This document shows positions 25,863-34,906 of a stretch of 64,000 nucleotides of DNA, one piece after another. Both the position numbers and the translations under genes were made by a program. Numbering within the stretch: position 1 is the first letter of the stretch; each line of letters begins with the position of its first letter. Below the pieces are notes generated by a model. It saw only the letters and a program-made list of their open reading frames with translations, was not told the origin of the DNA and ran no database searches. This DNA is from CAZOLI01 sp964580675. Lineage in GTDB: Bacteria > Planctomycetota > MHYJ01 > CAYXQY01. The DNA lies in NCBI GenBank assembly GCA_964580675.1, contig CAZOLI010000004.1, positions 62,001 to 126,000 on the forward strand. The letters are read 5' to 3'.

Positions 25863-27206
25863 TTACTTTCCACCGTCGTCTCTGTTGAGTTTCTGCAGGT
25901 AGGTTCGACTCCTCTCCCGAACATCGGTAAAGGAGTTATAAAGGGATTTGAAGGTATCGGTGTGGTTTCCCTGTTCCTTCGATAGAGATCGAGCAAATTT
26001 GTTCAGCGGTTCGGTGAGTTCCGTGAACCGCCGATACAGAAAATCCGGCACGTCCGGGTCGAGCTGAAACAGAATTTCCCGAATTTGATCCACGTGTTTC
26101 CGGGCCGTTTCCGACCAGTTTTCGAAGTCCGTTGCTTCGGACCGAGCCTCCGTGTGGTCTCGAAGTTTCCTGAACCGGTCCGACAGGTTGTTGAGCGTTT
26201 TTCGGAACTGTTTCTGCTTTTTCCGGGAAAGAGGAACGGGAAGGTTCAGCCGTTTGACCAGCGTTGTTTCGATCTTTTTCCGGAGTTTTCGATACGTTTT
26301 GCGAAATGTTCGTGTTTCCTTTCGTGAGACTTCGTCGGACCGCAGCAGCGTATCCGCTTTCTCGTGTAATTCCCGGAGGTTCTTCAGGTGGTATTTCAGG
26401 AAGTATCCTGTTTTTTCCTCGTGGAAGCTAAATTCGAGATAATACCCGTCCAGGGTGGGTCGTCGTCTGTTGGATCGTTCAATTTTTTGTACCCTGCGAT
26501 CCCAGTTCTTGCTCCATTTTTTCCAGTCCTCAAGCGTTTCGTTTCCGGTTCGAACCGATCGAAGTTTTCGGCGCAGTTCTCCGGCCAGTCGGAGAGTTGC
26601 GTGCAGATCTTCCTGGGCCTGTTTAATGGCTTCTTCCTTCTGTTTTTCCCGTTTTTCCTCCGTACCGTAATACCAGGTTTTTCTGTACGTAATCGGATCT
26701 TCCGTCTCGGGAAGCTGGTTCCGGATGCGGTTTGATTGATGATCCGGGTTGACCTGAATGGTCAATTTGTACGGACCCGCCCAGAGGGGACGCTTCATGT
26801 CAAGAAGTGAGGTCTTTAAACCGCCGTTTTGATCCACCCGGAGCGCATCCTGTCCCACCTTATGATCAATTGGCTCTTCCCCTTTCCTCATCGTTTTCTG
26901 GTAATGGAGCAGAACATTGACAATTGTTCGATGGGGAAGTTCGGTGTCCGCCTCCACCTGGAAGGAATGCAACGCAGGTTTCTCTTCGCGTTCCTTTTTT
27001 GCCGGTGTTACCTTTATGCCCGATGGAAAATATTTTTTTGCCTGTTCTGAATTTTCCGGGGAGGACTCTTCTTTGTCTGATGTGTCGCCGCTCTCGCCGG
27101 TGTCCTGCAGAGCCGGGCAGACGGCGGTCGAAACCAGCAGAGCTAATAGAACCGTAACGGGGCCGGGCCATCCGAACCGTTTTTCTCGGTGCTTCTCTTT
27201 CTGCAT
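25863..27206 (-). CDS. Exported helical (coiled-coil) protein of unknown function
   Basis: 447 residues from the ATG at 27206, which has GGAG seven bases upstream and directly precedes a basic n-region and hydrophobic core (PVTVLLALLVSTAVCPAL) typical of a signal peptide; a longer frame reaches 27305. After an acidic linker there is a beta-like segment (PLWAGPYKLTIQVNPDH) and then a long Lys/Arg/Glu-rich helical region to the end (EAIKQAQEDLHATLRLAGEL, RKTYRKLRKKIETTLVKRL), likely a coiled coil. I do not recognise the family. It ends 27 bases before the broken YdjM-like gene on the same strand. Confidence 0.68.
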   Translation of the reverse strand: MQKEKHREKRFGWPGPVTVLLALLVSTAVCPALQDTGESGDTSDKEESSPENSEQAKKYFPSGIKVTPAKKEREEKPALHSFQVEADTELPHRTIVNVLLHYQKTMRKGEEPIDHKVGQDALRVDQNGGLKTSLLDMKRPLWAGPYKLTIQVNPDHQSNRIRNQLPETEDPITYRKTWYYGTEEKREKQKEEAIKQAQEDLHATLRLAGELRRKLRSVRTGNETLEDWKKWSKNWDRRVQKIERSNRRRPTLDGYYLEFSFHEEKTGYFLKYHLKNLRELHEKADTLLRSDEVSRKETRTFRKTYRKLRKKIETTLVKRLNLPVPLSRKKQKQFRKTLNNLSDRFRKLRDHTEARSEATDFENWSETARKHVDQIREILFQLDPDVPDFLYRRFTELTEPLNKFARSLSKEQGNHTDTFKSLYNSFTDVRERSRTYLQKLNRDDGGK

Positions 27207-27498
27207 CCCGGGTCTCCGGTGGATTATTCGTGATATGTTCCAGCCTGTGCATTCTTCCTCCTCTCCTTTTAATTGTAACGAATTTTCTTCCGTAAAGTTC
27301 AACAATATCCAGTGACAGCTCCTTTGATGGGTCCGTCATTCGACCCTTTGCGAAGGGCGGCGTGGAACAGAAAGGGGTGATTGGTATAATACCGTTAGTT
27401 CCGAGATTCCTGGATCTGGCTCCGAATTGTTCGGGGAGACGGATGTTCATCTATCGTGGAACGGGGTGGGTCATGCATTTTTCGTGGAGGTGTAGATA

Positions 27499-28815
27499 AT
27501 GCCGGAGAAGAGCATACAGGCCCGGTGGTTGTACACGGCTGATGGATGGCGAAAAAAACCGGTTGTCGAGGTAAACAACGAGGGTCGGATCTCGTCAATT
27601 CATGAACAAAAACATCCGGGGGCAGAACGGACGGCGGGAAACGCCGCGAGGGATCTTGTGTTGCTTCCCGGTTTTGTGAATGCTCATTCCCATGCGTTTC
27701 AGTATGGTCTGCGGGGCAAAACTCAGGAGGCCGGGAGTTTCGACGACTGGGTGAACCGTTTCCTGTATCCCCATCTTCGGGATTTATCGAAGGAGGAAAT
27801 TGTCTCCGTCTCCCGCCGGGCTTTTGAGGAGATGGCGAAGAAGGGGATTACCTGTGTGGGGGAGTTTCACTACATCCACAACGAATCCGATGGCGAGAAA
27901 CTCGGAAATGAAATCGATCGAGCTGTTCTGGAAGCCGCCCGGGATGTGGGACTTCGAATAGGATTTATCCGGGCTTTCTACGATCGATCCGGGCCGGAAG
28001 CTCGAAAGCGATTTCTGGAGAGCCCCGAGGCCTGCCGTGAACATTACCAGGCCCTGGCCGATGACTACGAAGATGATGCAATGGTAAACGTTCTGCCGGG
28101 TCCACACAGTGTGCATGGGGCCTCTCCGGATGCTCTCCGTACCGGCGCCGAGCTCGCCGAGGAACGTGAGGTTCCATTTCACGTTCATATCAGTGAGCAG
28201 GTTGGGGAGGTGCAGGAACGCCGAAACAATTATGGGGCTTCCCCTCTTACTTATTTGAAGGACCAGGGGATATTGAACGAATGGCTGGTCGGGGTTCACG
28301 GATGCTGGTTGTCCGAGGAGGAAATATCCTTGCTGGCGGGAGAGGGCAGGGGATTGGTTAGCTGTCCCACCACGAATTTAACGCTCGGAGACGGCACGTC
28401 TCCGCTCCGAAACCTGATGGAATCCGGGGGTGAATTTGCCCTTGGTACGGACGCTCATCAACGGGTTGATATGCTGGAGGAGGCTCGCCTTGCCGAATGG
28501 CTGCAGCGCTTGCAGGCCCTCCGAATGAACATCCTGTCGGACGGCAAATCACTTCCGGCGTATTTGCTTGAGGCGGCGACAAGGAAGGGCGCGAAGATGC
28601 TGGGATTTGAATCCGGACGTATTGAAGAAGGGCGGCCGGCAGACCTGATCGGGGTTCCTTTTTCCGTTATCGACGGCCCCGGCGAGGATCCGGAGCAACC
28701 TCCGTCCCTTGAAAAATTAATATTTACTCAGTCCGCTTCGTCATCCATATCGCATGTTTGGGTCGGGGGGAAACCGATCGTTTGTCCGAATAAAAAAGAC
28801 GCTTCGATTGAATAA
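27499..28815 (+). CDS. hutF: Formimidoylglutamate deiminase (HutF-like amidohydrolase)
   Basis: 438-residue cytosolic amidohydrolase. HutF deiminates N-formimino-L-glutamate to formylglutamate in histidine breakdown. Metal-site motifs in order: NAHSHAFQYGLRG (HxH), VGEFHYIHNESDG, which is characteristic of HutF, HVHISEQVGEVQE, GVHGCW and LGTDAHQRVDMLEEAR. The substrate-loop and length fit HutF better than guanine deaminase or chlorohydrolase. A strong GGAGGTG lies just before the ATG. No other hut genes are present in the window, so an alternative deaminase role cannot be excluded. Confidence 0.8.
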   Translation: MPEKSIQARWLYTADGWRKKPVVEVNNEGRISSIHEQKHPGAERTAGNAARDLVLLPGFVNAHSHAFQYGLRGKTQEAGSFDDWVNRFLYPHLRDLSKEEIVSVSRRAFEEMAKKGITCVGEFHYIHNESDGEKLGNEIDRAVLEAARDVGLRIGFIRAFYDRSGPEARKRFLESPEACREHYQALADDYEDDAMVNVLPGPHSVHGASPDALRTGAELAEEREVPFHVHISEQVGEVQERRNNYGASPLTYLKDQGILNEWLVGVHGCWLSEEEISLLAGEGRGLVSCPTTNLTLGDGTSPLRNLMESGGEFALGTDAHQRVDMLEEARLAEWLQRLQALRMNILSDGKSLPAYLLEAATRKGAKMLGFESGRIEEGRPADLIGVPFSVIDGPGEDPEQPPSLEKLIFTQSASSSISHVWVGGKPIVCPNKKDASIE

Positions 28816-28836
28816 TTGTGAATTGTTGCCTACAAT
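28808..28836 (+). promoter_or_regulatory. Sigma70-like promoter upstream of VWA gene
   Basis: TTGAAT (28808-28813), a 17-base spacer and TACAAT (28831-28836) overlap the end of the hutF-like gene and precede the VWA gene ATG by about 85 bases. Confidence 0.4.
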
Positions 28837-28921
28837 GAGGACTTGCCATATGTGTGTGCCTGTAGGTTTGCCATCTGTCTGCGTTATTGGGAAGCGAATT
28901 TGTTAACTGAGGACGATAAGA

Positions 28922-30154
28922 ATGAAAACACTTCGAAAGCCGGGAATATTACTTTTGATTTCGGTGGCTTTTCTTTTTGGTAGCTTCACGACCGCCGGAG
29001 CGGAGAATCTTGTTGAGAAGGCGAAAGGTCTTGAGAAATTTTACAAGGACTCAGATCTGTGGGCGATGAAGGCCATTGCCCTGGTCAGCCTCTCGGACGT
29101 AAAACATCCGCAGGCGGTTCGCTCCATGAAACCAGCTTTTAAAGAGGGGGAAATGCGGGAAAAGCTGTACGCTGTGGAGTCCCTTAAAAAACTTCCCGAA
29201 AACGTGCTGAAATGCGGAGCGGACAAAGAATTCATGGAACTGATTATTGAGGGCGAACTCGACGCCAGCAATTCGTACTACAAAGAAAGCATTGTCTCTT
29301 CGGTCGAATCCGTAACGGGGAAGACCTTCGGCTCCGCGGATGAGGTCCGGGATTGGTGGAACAGCAACAAGGAAAAGTATACCTCGAAGGAATGGACCGG
29401 TGGCGTGGGTGGTCAGGACGAAAAAGGAAGTCCGGACACGGCCGCCATGATCGGTAAACTCATAGATCTGAAACAGCACGGTCTGGATATGGCCATTGTG
29501 ATGGACGCCACCGGAAGCATGAAGAGCGCCATTGACGCCGCCAAGGAGGGCCTGAACGACCTCTCCAAGTTCGTTCAGGCCATAACGCCGAAATTTCGAC
29601 TTGCGGTGGTGTATTATCGAGACAATGCGGACATACAGCAGAAGCTGACGCCCAATATCGGTCTGGTTCGCGATGAGCTTGACGACCTTGGTGCGGCCGG
29701 TGGGGGCGACAAACCGGAAGCCGTTGCGAAGGGTCTTAAAACGGCTTACAAGAAATTAAGCTGGCGCAAAAAAGCCGGAAAAGTGGGGATTGTCGTCGGT
29801 GATGCACCTCCTCACAATCGCGGGAAATGCAAGGACCTGGCCAAGAAGGCCCGGGACATCTCCGGAAAAAACGACGGAAGTGACGGGCCGGAAACGGGTA
29901 GCAAGGAAAAAGAGGAAATTCCCCCGTTTATCACCAGCTGTCTTGCTACACCGGCCGGCGGTGGCTTCAGCAAGAAAACGGTGAATGCCTTTAAGGAAAT
30001 CGCCGATGAGGGCGGTGGAAAATTTGCGAAACTCGATGAACGGAAGGAAATTGTGAAGCAGATATTAAAACTCTCCTTTTCCGGCGACTGGGACGACCAG
30101 ATTGACAAATTCGTGGACTGGACGTATAAGTTCAAGGAAAAGGGACTCTGGTAA
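28922..30154 (+). CDS. Exported VWA-domain protein with HEAT-like N-terminus
   Basis: 410 residues. A signal peptide (ILLLISVAFLFGSFTTAGA) is followed by a helical HEAT-like region ending in the WWNSNKEKY motif (near residue 144), and then by a von Willebrand factor A domain. The MIDAS metal site begins with DATGSM at residues 195-200, and GGGDKPEAV supplies a later MIDAS segment. VWA domains bind protein partners through Mg. GAGGA precedes the ATG. Function unknown; an adhesion or assembly role at the cell surface is a fair inference. Confidence 0.85.
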   Translation: MKTLRKPGILLLISVAFLFGSFTTAGAENLVEKAKGLEKFYKDSDLWAMKAIALVSLSDVKHPQAVRSMKPAFKEGEMREKLYAVESLKKLPENVLKCGADKEFMELIIEGELDASNSYYKESIVSSVESVTGKTFGSADEVRDWWNSNKEKYTSKEWTGGVGGQDEKGSPDTAAMIGKLIDLKQHGLDMAIVMDATGSMKSAIDAAKEGLNDLSKFVQAITPKFRLAVVYYRDNADIQQKLTPNIGLVRDELDDLGAAGGGDKPEAVAKGLKTAYKKLSWRKKAGKVGIVVGDAPPHNRGKCKDLAKKARDISGKNDGSDGPETGSKEKEEIPPFITSCLATPAGGGFSKKTVNAFKEIADEGGGKFAKLDERKEIVKQILKLSFSGDWDDQIDKFVDWTYKFKEKGLW

Positions 30155-30297
30155 AACGGGGCGAACACGTTCATTTTGATGGATCCGGTTGACTCATCGG
30201 GCACAATAACGCCCCCCGTGGGGTAATTTTCAGGAGCGATATTGTCGATTGAAGTTAAGCGAACCGAACGACACGCTCCTGAATTTCACTGCTGGAG

Positions 30298-30684
30298 ATG
30301 ACCCCGGATCAAGATCACGTAACGGACTGGATCCTCGTTTTTCTCTCCGTTCTGCTGACGGTGACGCCGGTGATACCGGTCCATGCGGGGGGCGTGGGAA
30401 CTGTTGCTCGCTCGAGTTCGCCGGATTCCACATCGGAATTCCCGGAACGAGCAACGGCTTCGTCCCCGGAGAACGGCGATGTAAATTCCTGCAAACAGGA
30501 AAAACCACCGACGTCGGCCCTTCCACTTCGTGATCAGTATACCCTTCGTTTCCACCCGGGGATGGTGCAGGATGCGGGGAGCCCGGTTACCACGGGACTT
30601 CATATTGTGGGTTTTCTCCTCCTTCTGTACGTGTTTCTGGAAACCGTGGAAGGGGCTGGCCGGTTGCTCGACGTGGATAAGTAG
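30298..30684 (+). CDS. Small membrane protein, hypothetical
   Basis: 128 residues with a hydrophobic N-terminus (WILVFLSVLLTVTPVIPVHA) that looks like a signal peptide, a Ser/Pro-rich middle and a single C-terminal hydrophobic helix (GLHIVGFLLLLYVFLETVEG). No family recognised. The GGAG is directly adjacent to the ATG, which is a poor ribosome-site spacing, so the start is uncertain; the two membrane-like ends are the main reason to accept the gene. Confidence 0.5.
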   Translation: MTPDQDHVTDWILVFLSVLLTVTPVIPVHAGGVGTVARSSSPDSTSEFPERATASSPENGDVNSCKQEKPPTSALPLRDQYTLRFHPGMVQDAGSPVTTGLHIVGFLLLLYVFLETVEGAGRLLDVDK

Positions 30685-30749
30685 GTTTGCCCTCCCTTAT
30701 TTCCGGATTACACTTCCGTCCGGGGATCGGTTCCGCCGGCGTACCGCCG

Positions 30750-31703
30750 TCAAACCATATCCAGAATTTCGCCGGCGGGTTCCGTAAAACTGCAGCTCCC
30801 GAAGGAACGAAGGAATTCTCTTCGATGGGTACGAATTTCCTCCGGTGAAATGGAATGATTCCGCCATGAAAAAGCTCCGTCTTCAAACGAGAAGGAGGTT
30901 GGGTCCTCGTCCGATAACACCCGGGACAGGTTGTCCTGTATGCTGCCCGCCCGTTGGAGCATACCCCCACCAAATACATTGACGTATCCGTGCATTTTTT
31001 TATTTTCAATACGATCCCGACCCCGTATGGGATGGTGCAATCCGGCTGTACACTTCAGCGCCACGTTGCGGTCGGCTGCTGATTTCAGGGTAAAGTCCAC
31101 CTGTTCTACGGTGGGGATGTCGGATGGTACACCTCCACCGCACCGCAACTTGAAAGCGGTTTGCACTCCGTTAGTGCCGGTCTCGACAAGGGCGTCAAGT
31201 GTTTGTTCCACAAGGTTCCGCCAATCGCTGCTCAGGGAAACTTCAAAAAACAGGATGTCCGGGGTCCCGCTGTAATGATGGAGGTGTTCGCTCGTTTCCT
31301 CGATGAGTGTTCGTATCTCGTCCTTCGTTCCGTTTGCTGCAGGCCGTTTCGGGAGCGGGGTCTCCAGGTATTCTACCTTCACGCGGTTGCCATGTGTGTT
31401 TTTGAATTGTTCGCAGGTTTTTGCGAGTTTTTCCACCATGTCCCGGTACGGATCCGCCTCTTCTGTGCTCGCTCCCAGGATCGAGAAACGGTATGGAGGG
31501 TTCGTGGAAAACAACGTCCCCGCATCGTCGAGGTCCGGAAGCAAACGGTATGGCAGGACAAAACGACCGAGCATCCAGTGGTTCTCCTGCTGACGATATT
31601 GAGCGAAATTATTTATGGCTTCCCCAAGAGGGAGGTCCTCCGGGGGAAAGTATCCGGCGTAGTCTATAATGTCCGACATAAAGGTCTTCAGGGATTTGTT
31701 CAT
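30750..31703 (-). CDS. Conserved hypothetical protein (DYAGYFPP family)
   Basis: 317 residues. The N-terminus MSDIIDYAGYFPPEDLPLGE, followed by YRQQENHWMLGRFVLP, is typical of a widespread but uncharacterised bacterial family that I recognise by its 'DYAGLFPPA' and 'WMLGRF' signatures. Later conserved-looking blocks are FKLRCGGGVPSDIPTVEQV, ALKCTAGLHHP and HGYVNVFGGGM, which suggest a TIM-barrel-like fold with a possible anion or metal site. No signal peptide or membrane segment is visible. Its function is unknown. Confidence 0.82.
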   Translation of the reverse strand: MNKSLKTFMSDIIDYAGYFPPEDLPLGEAINNFAQYRQQENHWMLGRFVLPYRLLPDLDDAGTLFSTNPPYRFSILGASTEEADPYRDMVEKLAKTCEQFKNTHGNRVKVEYLETPLPKRPAANGTKDEIRTLIEETSEHLHHYSGTPDILFFEVSLSSDWRNLVEQTLDALVETGTNGVQTAFKLRCGGGVPSDIPTVEQVDFTLKSAADRNVALKCTAGLHHPIRGRDRIENKKMHGYVNVFGGGMLQRAGSIQDNLSRVLSDEDPTSFSFEDGAFSWRNHSISPEEIRTHRREFLRSFGSCSFTEPAGEILDMV

Positions 31704-32094
31704 GGGATTCGACGGTCACTGAAAATAATAAATGATATTCCTTTGTCCCACTATAACGAAAGGAAGGGAAGAGTTGAACCATTGGTAAGAACGGCTTCCA
31801 TCCGGGAATAAGCGCGGACCGGACCCTCCGGTTCTTTCTGGTTTGTAAATAAAAGGGCATATTCGGTACGCTGGTAGCAGGATAGATGGGTGGTGGCACT
31901 CTCATCATCAAAACGATGGTGTTCTGGCGTTAGCAATTATCTGGTAAACCACAATACTCGCTATGGTGGGGTTTGCTTCGTCTCAATTCCGCGCAGATCG
32001 ACCCGGTGGCGCATTCACGGAGGGCACCATCCCTATTCAGGTGGCGTCTCGTTATTGACGTTTCGTTTTCTGCATTTATTCCGGTATCAGGACA
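31704..32094. other. Intergenic region of 391 bases between divergent genes
   Basis: I see no convincing gene here: frames on both strands are short with poor starts. It should contain the promoters of the flanking divergent genes. Its right half carries one copy of the sequence repeated at 36111-36188 (listed separately). A short self-complementary stretch, CCGGACCCTCCGG, lies near 31815-31830. Confidence 0.6.
31967..32049 (+). repeat. Dispersed intergenic repeat, copy A
   Basis: This stretch aligns to 36111-36188 with about three quarters identical bases by eye and two small indels. Shared blocks are TGGGGTTT, CTTCGTC, AATTC, CCCGG, CACGGAGG and TTCAG. GGTG (32005-32008) can pair with CACC (32025-32028), enclosing CACGGAGG in the loop. 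It lies 45 bases before the CPBP protease gene. Confidence 0.55.
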
Positions 32095-32895
32095 ATGACT
32101 CGCGATGAGGAACCGGCTTCCCGGAAGGAGGAGACAGAAGAAGCCGGAGGGGAACCCGTTGAGGAAACAGGAGATCAGGAGGATTCCTCCTCCGCAGAGA
32201 CCGGGGAGGTCGGATCGGATTCGGCAAAGGAAAGGCCGAAACGAGATACGGAGGAGACCGGCCCGGACCCGGATGATTCCGAACCCCCGTTTCCCCGTCC
32301 GGACTTTACGACGCTGCGGATCCGGATGTTCAATTTCAGCTGCTTCTTTTACGTCCTTATGGGGATTGGCGGGTTGTTCTGGATGAACGCTCAGGGCATT
32401 ATGAAAGCGCGATTGTTGCCCGCTCGGGCTCAACAGCCTCTGTACGTATCACTTCTTTCGGGAGCAGGAGTGGCGGGAATTGTTGTCATCGGTGGAACAA
32501 TTATTCGGCGGTTCTCCGATTGGGCCCGGGAGTTCGAACGCGAATTTGCCCCGCTTTTAAATGTGTTCAGTTATGCACAGGTTCCCATCGTGGCCTTTCT
32601 GTCCGCCGCTGGAGAGGAAATACTTTTTCGTGGCGCTTTGCAGGAATCCATCGGACTCATTCCCTCCGCCGTTCTGTTCGGGCTTGTTCATCTTCCCTGG
32701 AGCCGAAAGATGATTCCCTGGCCTCTGTTTGCCTTTGGAATGGGTTTGATCTTTGGATACATGGTGGAGGCCACCGGATCTCTTTATGGCCCGATTATAG
32801 GCCACCTGATCATCAATTTGCTGAACATTTCCCTGATTAAGATACGTCATCCGATGAAGGAAGAGGAAGTGCTTGACGAGATACTTCCTTCCTGA
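32095..32895 (+). CDS. CPBP-family intramembrane metalloprotease
   Basis: 266 residues. The first ~75 are acidic, Glu/Pro/Asp-rich and likely disordered in the cytosol. Several membrane helices follow (SCFFYVLMGIGGLFWM, YVSLLSGAGVAGIVVIGG). The CPBP (Abi/Rce1-like) motifs are AAGEEILFRGALQE with Glu174-Glu175, FGLVHLPW with histidine, and GPIIGHLIINLLN with the last histidine. These residues form the glutamate protease site of Rce1-like enzymes. AGGA precedes the ATG. Substrate unknown. Confidence 0.88.
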   Translation: MTRDEEPASRKEETEEAGGEPVEETGDQEDSSSAETGEVGSDSAKERPKRDTEETGPDPDDSEPPFPRPDFTTLRIRMFNFSCFFYVLMGIGGLFWMNAQGIMKARLLPARAQQPLYVSLLSGAGVAGIVVIGGTIIRRFSDWAREFEREFAPLLNVFSYAQVPIVAFLSAAGEEILFRGALQESIGLIPSAVLFGLVHLPWSRKMIPWPLFAFGMGLIFGYMVEATGSLYGPIIGHLIINLLNISLIKIRHPMKEEEVLDEILPS

Positions 32896-32935
32896 GGGAG
32901 GAATGTAATCGGCGGTAACCCGGGGGTTTTCTCCG

Positions 32936-33691
32936 TCAGGCGAAGGACGATCGAGTTCGACTGCCCGTCCCGGAAAAGGCAAGGAGTCCCCGTACGGCCA
33001 GGCCAAGAATGGCACACCCGGTGATGAAGAGGACGGAAAGGAATAGCCACGGGGCAACGCCGGCGATCGATCCGGACCAAAGCAGACCGGTAAAGGGAGA
33101 TATGCCAAGCAACCAATCCGCATTTATGTTCTGCGACTGTCGCAGAAGAGCATACATTACGGGAGCCCCACCCCCGATGAGAAGAACAAGAGAGAAGTAT
33201 ACCTGCAGCCAGAAATCGGTTTTATCGCCGCCAATCCACCAGAGAAGACCCGTTCCAATGAGAATGGAGGCATTGACGATCTGGAATTTAACCACCTGAG
33301 TCCATCCCAGTCCTGAGATGTTTGCGCTTAGAAGGACAAGGGGAAGGGAGAACAGAAGGAGGGTTGCGGAGAGAATGCCGTACTGAAGATACCAGCTACT
33401 GGGGCCCTCAGCGGCTTCTTCCCTGTTTTTGGTGTTTTTCCGGTTTCCGGTTGCCGGTTCCTGAACAAAAAGTCCCTCTTTTGATCCGGACAGAAACAGG
33501 GGCCAGACAATAACCAGGAATAGAATCTGTGATTCAACCAGTACAAAGTGAACACTTTCCGGTTCAATGAAGCTTTCGGGAAGACCGCCGGTGACAAAAA
33601 GAAGGAGACCGGCGGATATAAATGATAACCACACGAGGTAAAGGGTAAGTAACCTGGCGGTTGGATCCGGCAGTACGTTTTTATTCTCCAT
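32936..33691 (-). CDS. Polytopic membrane protein, hypothetical
   Basis: 251 residues with about seven hydrophobic helices (LYLVWLSFISAGLLLFVTGG; HFVLVESQILFLVIVWPLFL; and others), separated by a charged loop near residues 80-100. Family not recognised. A strong AAAGGAG lies seven bases before the ATG and overlaps the stop region of the FtsQ-like gene, so the two are very likely cotranscribed and translated in sequence. Confidence 0.78.
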   Translation of the reverse strand: MENKNVLPDPTARLLTLYLVWLSFISAGLLLFVTGGLPESFIEPESVHFVLVESQILFLVIVWPLFLSGSKEGLFVQEPATGNRKNTKNREEAAEGPSSWYLQYGILSATLLLFSLPLVLLSANISGLGWTQVVKFQIVNASILIGTGLLWWIGGDKTDFWLQVYFSLVLLIGGGAPVMYALLRQSQNINADWLLGISPFTGLLWSGSIAGVAPWLFLSVLFITGCAILGLAVRGLLAFSGTGSRTRSSFA

Positions 33692-33703
33692 GAATTCTCC
33701 TTT

Positions 33704-34597
33704 CTACCTGTTGTTGATGTCTCCAGATATGATCGGGTGTCGATACTGTAATTTCACCTTTTTTAGCCCAATGAGGTCCGGTGCTCCCTGAAGGACCCGT
33801 CGCAGGTTCTCCAGTTTTTGCTTCACGTCCGGTTCACCGGGTCCTCCCTGTCCGGGAGGCCGGCCCCAGTAAACGGGAACGTTTTCCTCGGTACGAATGA
33901 TAATCTGTCCCCGTCCATTGTTCCAATCGGCATCATTTCCCTTTACCTGAAGTTTGTTGATGTCCATTTTTTCGTTTATTCCCGTGTATTTCAGGACGGC
34001 GGCCAGGCGTGCCGCGTTGGGAACACGCGGATCATTCCACGTTTCTCCGGGATCGGGAGGAGTGGTGGTGAAACCGGTGACCAGGTACACGTTACCGAAT
34101 TGATCCGGAAAATTTCGGTATGCCCCGGGCAATCGTGTTCCGGATCGGTCCACCAGATACCATCGGGTGCCGGGACCGCGGATGGCCGCCACCGGCTTTC
34201 GGAGTTCCGCTTTTACGTTTACCCCATCGAGGGTTCTGCTCACGGATTTCACCTCGCGAACCCAGGGATTCTGCTCGTACACTTCTCGAACACGTTCCGC
34301 CATACGGTCATCCAGGAGGGACACCTGTTTTCCGGAGAGGTCCTTCTGGATGGATGAACGCACACGTTCTCCCGCCCACGAAGGAAGTTGGGCCGTTGTC
34401 AGAGAACCAAAATTGACCTGATATTCGGGTTTCTTGAGAAACAATCCATACACCTTTCGGTGCATGAGTACCACAACCAGGATGAAGAAAAAACCGAGTG
34501 TTCCCGCCCCCACCGCTTTCCAGTTCACACGGTCGAACCATGCTGGATACGGCAGGGATTCAATGCTTCGTTTCCATAATCTCTTTGCTGTGTTCAT
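33704..34597 (-). CDS. FtsQ/DivIB-like cell division protein with POTRA domain
   Basis: 297 residues with a basic cytosolic start, one membrane helix (GTLGFFFILVVVLMH, ~31-45) and an extracytoplasmic part. The sequence VREVYEQNPWVREVKSVSR followed by NVKAELRKPVAAI and WYLVDRSGTRL matches the POTRA and beta domains of FtsQ/DivIB (NPWV-V-V-R-P-A). FtsQ links early and late divisome proteins. It is not next to murC, ddl, ftsA or ftsZ as in model bacteria, so the symbol is withheld; an FtsQ-like role is likely. Confidence 0.75.
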   Translation of the reverse strand: MNTAKRLWKRSIESLPYPAWFDRVNWKAVGAGTLGFFFILVVVLMHRKVYGLFLKKPEYQVNFGSLTTAQLPSWAGERVRSSIQKDLSGKQVSLLDDRMAERVREVYEQNPWVREVKSVSRTLDGVNVKAELRKPVAAIRGPGTRWYLVDRSGTRLPGAYRNFPDQFGNVYLVTGFTTTPPDPGETWNDPRVPNAARLAAVLKYTGINEKMDINKLQVKGNDADWNNGRGQIIIRTEENVPVYWGRPPGQGGPGEPDVKQKLENLRRVLQGAPDLIGLKKVKLQYRHPIISGDINNR

Positions 34598-34714
34598 GAG
34601 CTTCCTGTTATCTCGTGCACGGTTTTCGTGGCGGCCGTTCCCTTCTTTTATCGGTTTGTCGGTGTGTCGATTCTTTAAAATGTGATGAATTCCGGATCAG
34701 CTGTGGTGGATTCC

Positions 34715-34743
34715 TTGCAACAAGTTCCCTGTTTCATTAATAT
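34715..34743 (+). promoter_or_regulatory. Sigma70-like promoter upstream of nuoD
   Basis: TTGCAA (34715-34720), a 17-base spacer and TAATAT (34738-34743) are found in the space between the divergent FtsQ-like gene and nuoD. The implied leader is about 155 bases. Confidence 0.35.
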
Positions 34744-34906
34744 ATACTCCTTCTAAAAATGATGACTCCTGTTCGTCAGCACCCATTTTTTGTGCAACCG
34801 CTGGTAGCAAACGAAACGAAAAGGGCAGTAATGACGGACGGCCAGCAGGAGGTTACCGCTCCGTTTGACGTCTTTCTTTTTCGACCGAATCAGAGGCGAA
34901 ACCACG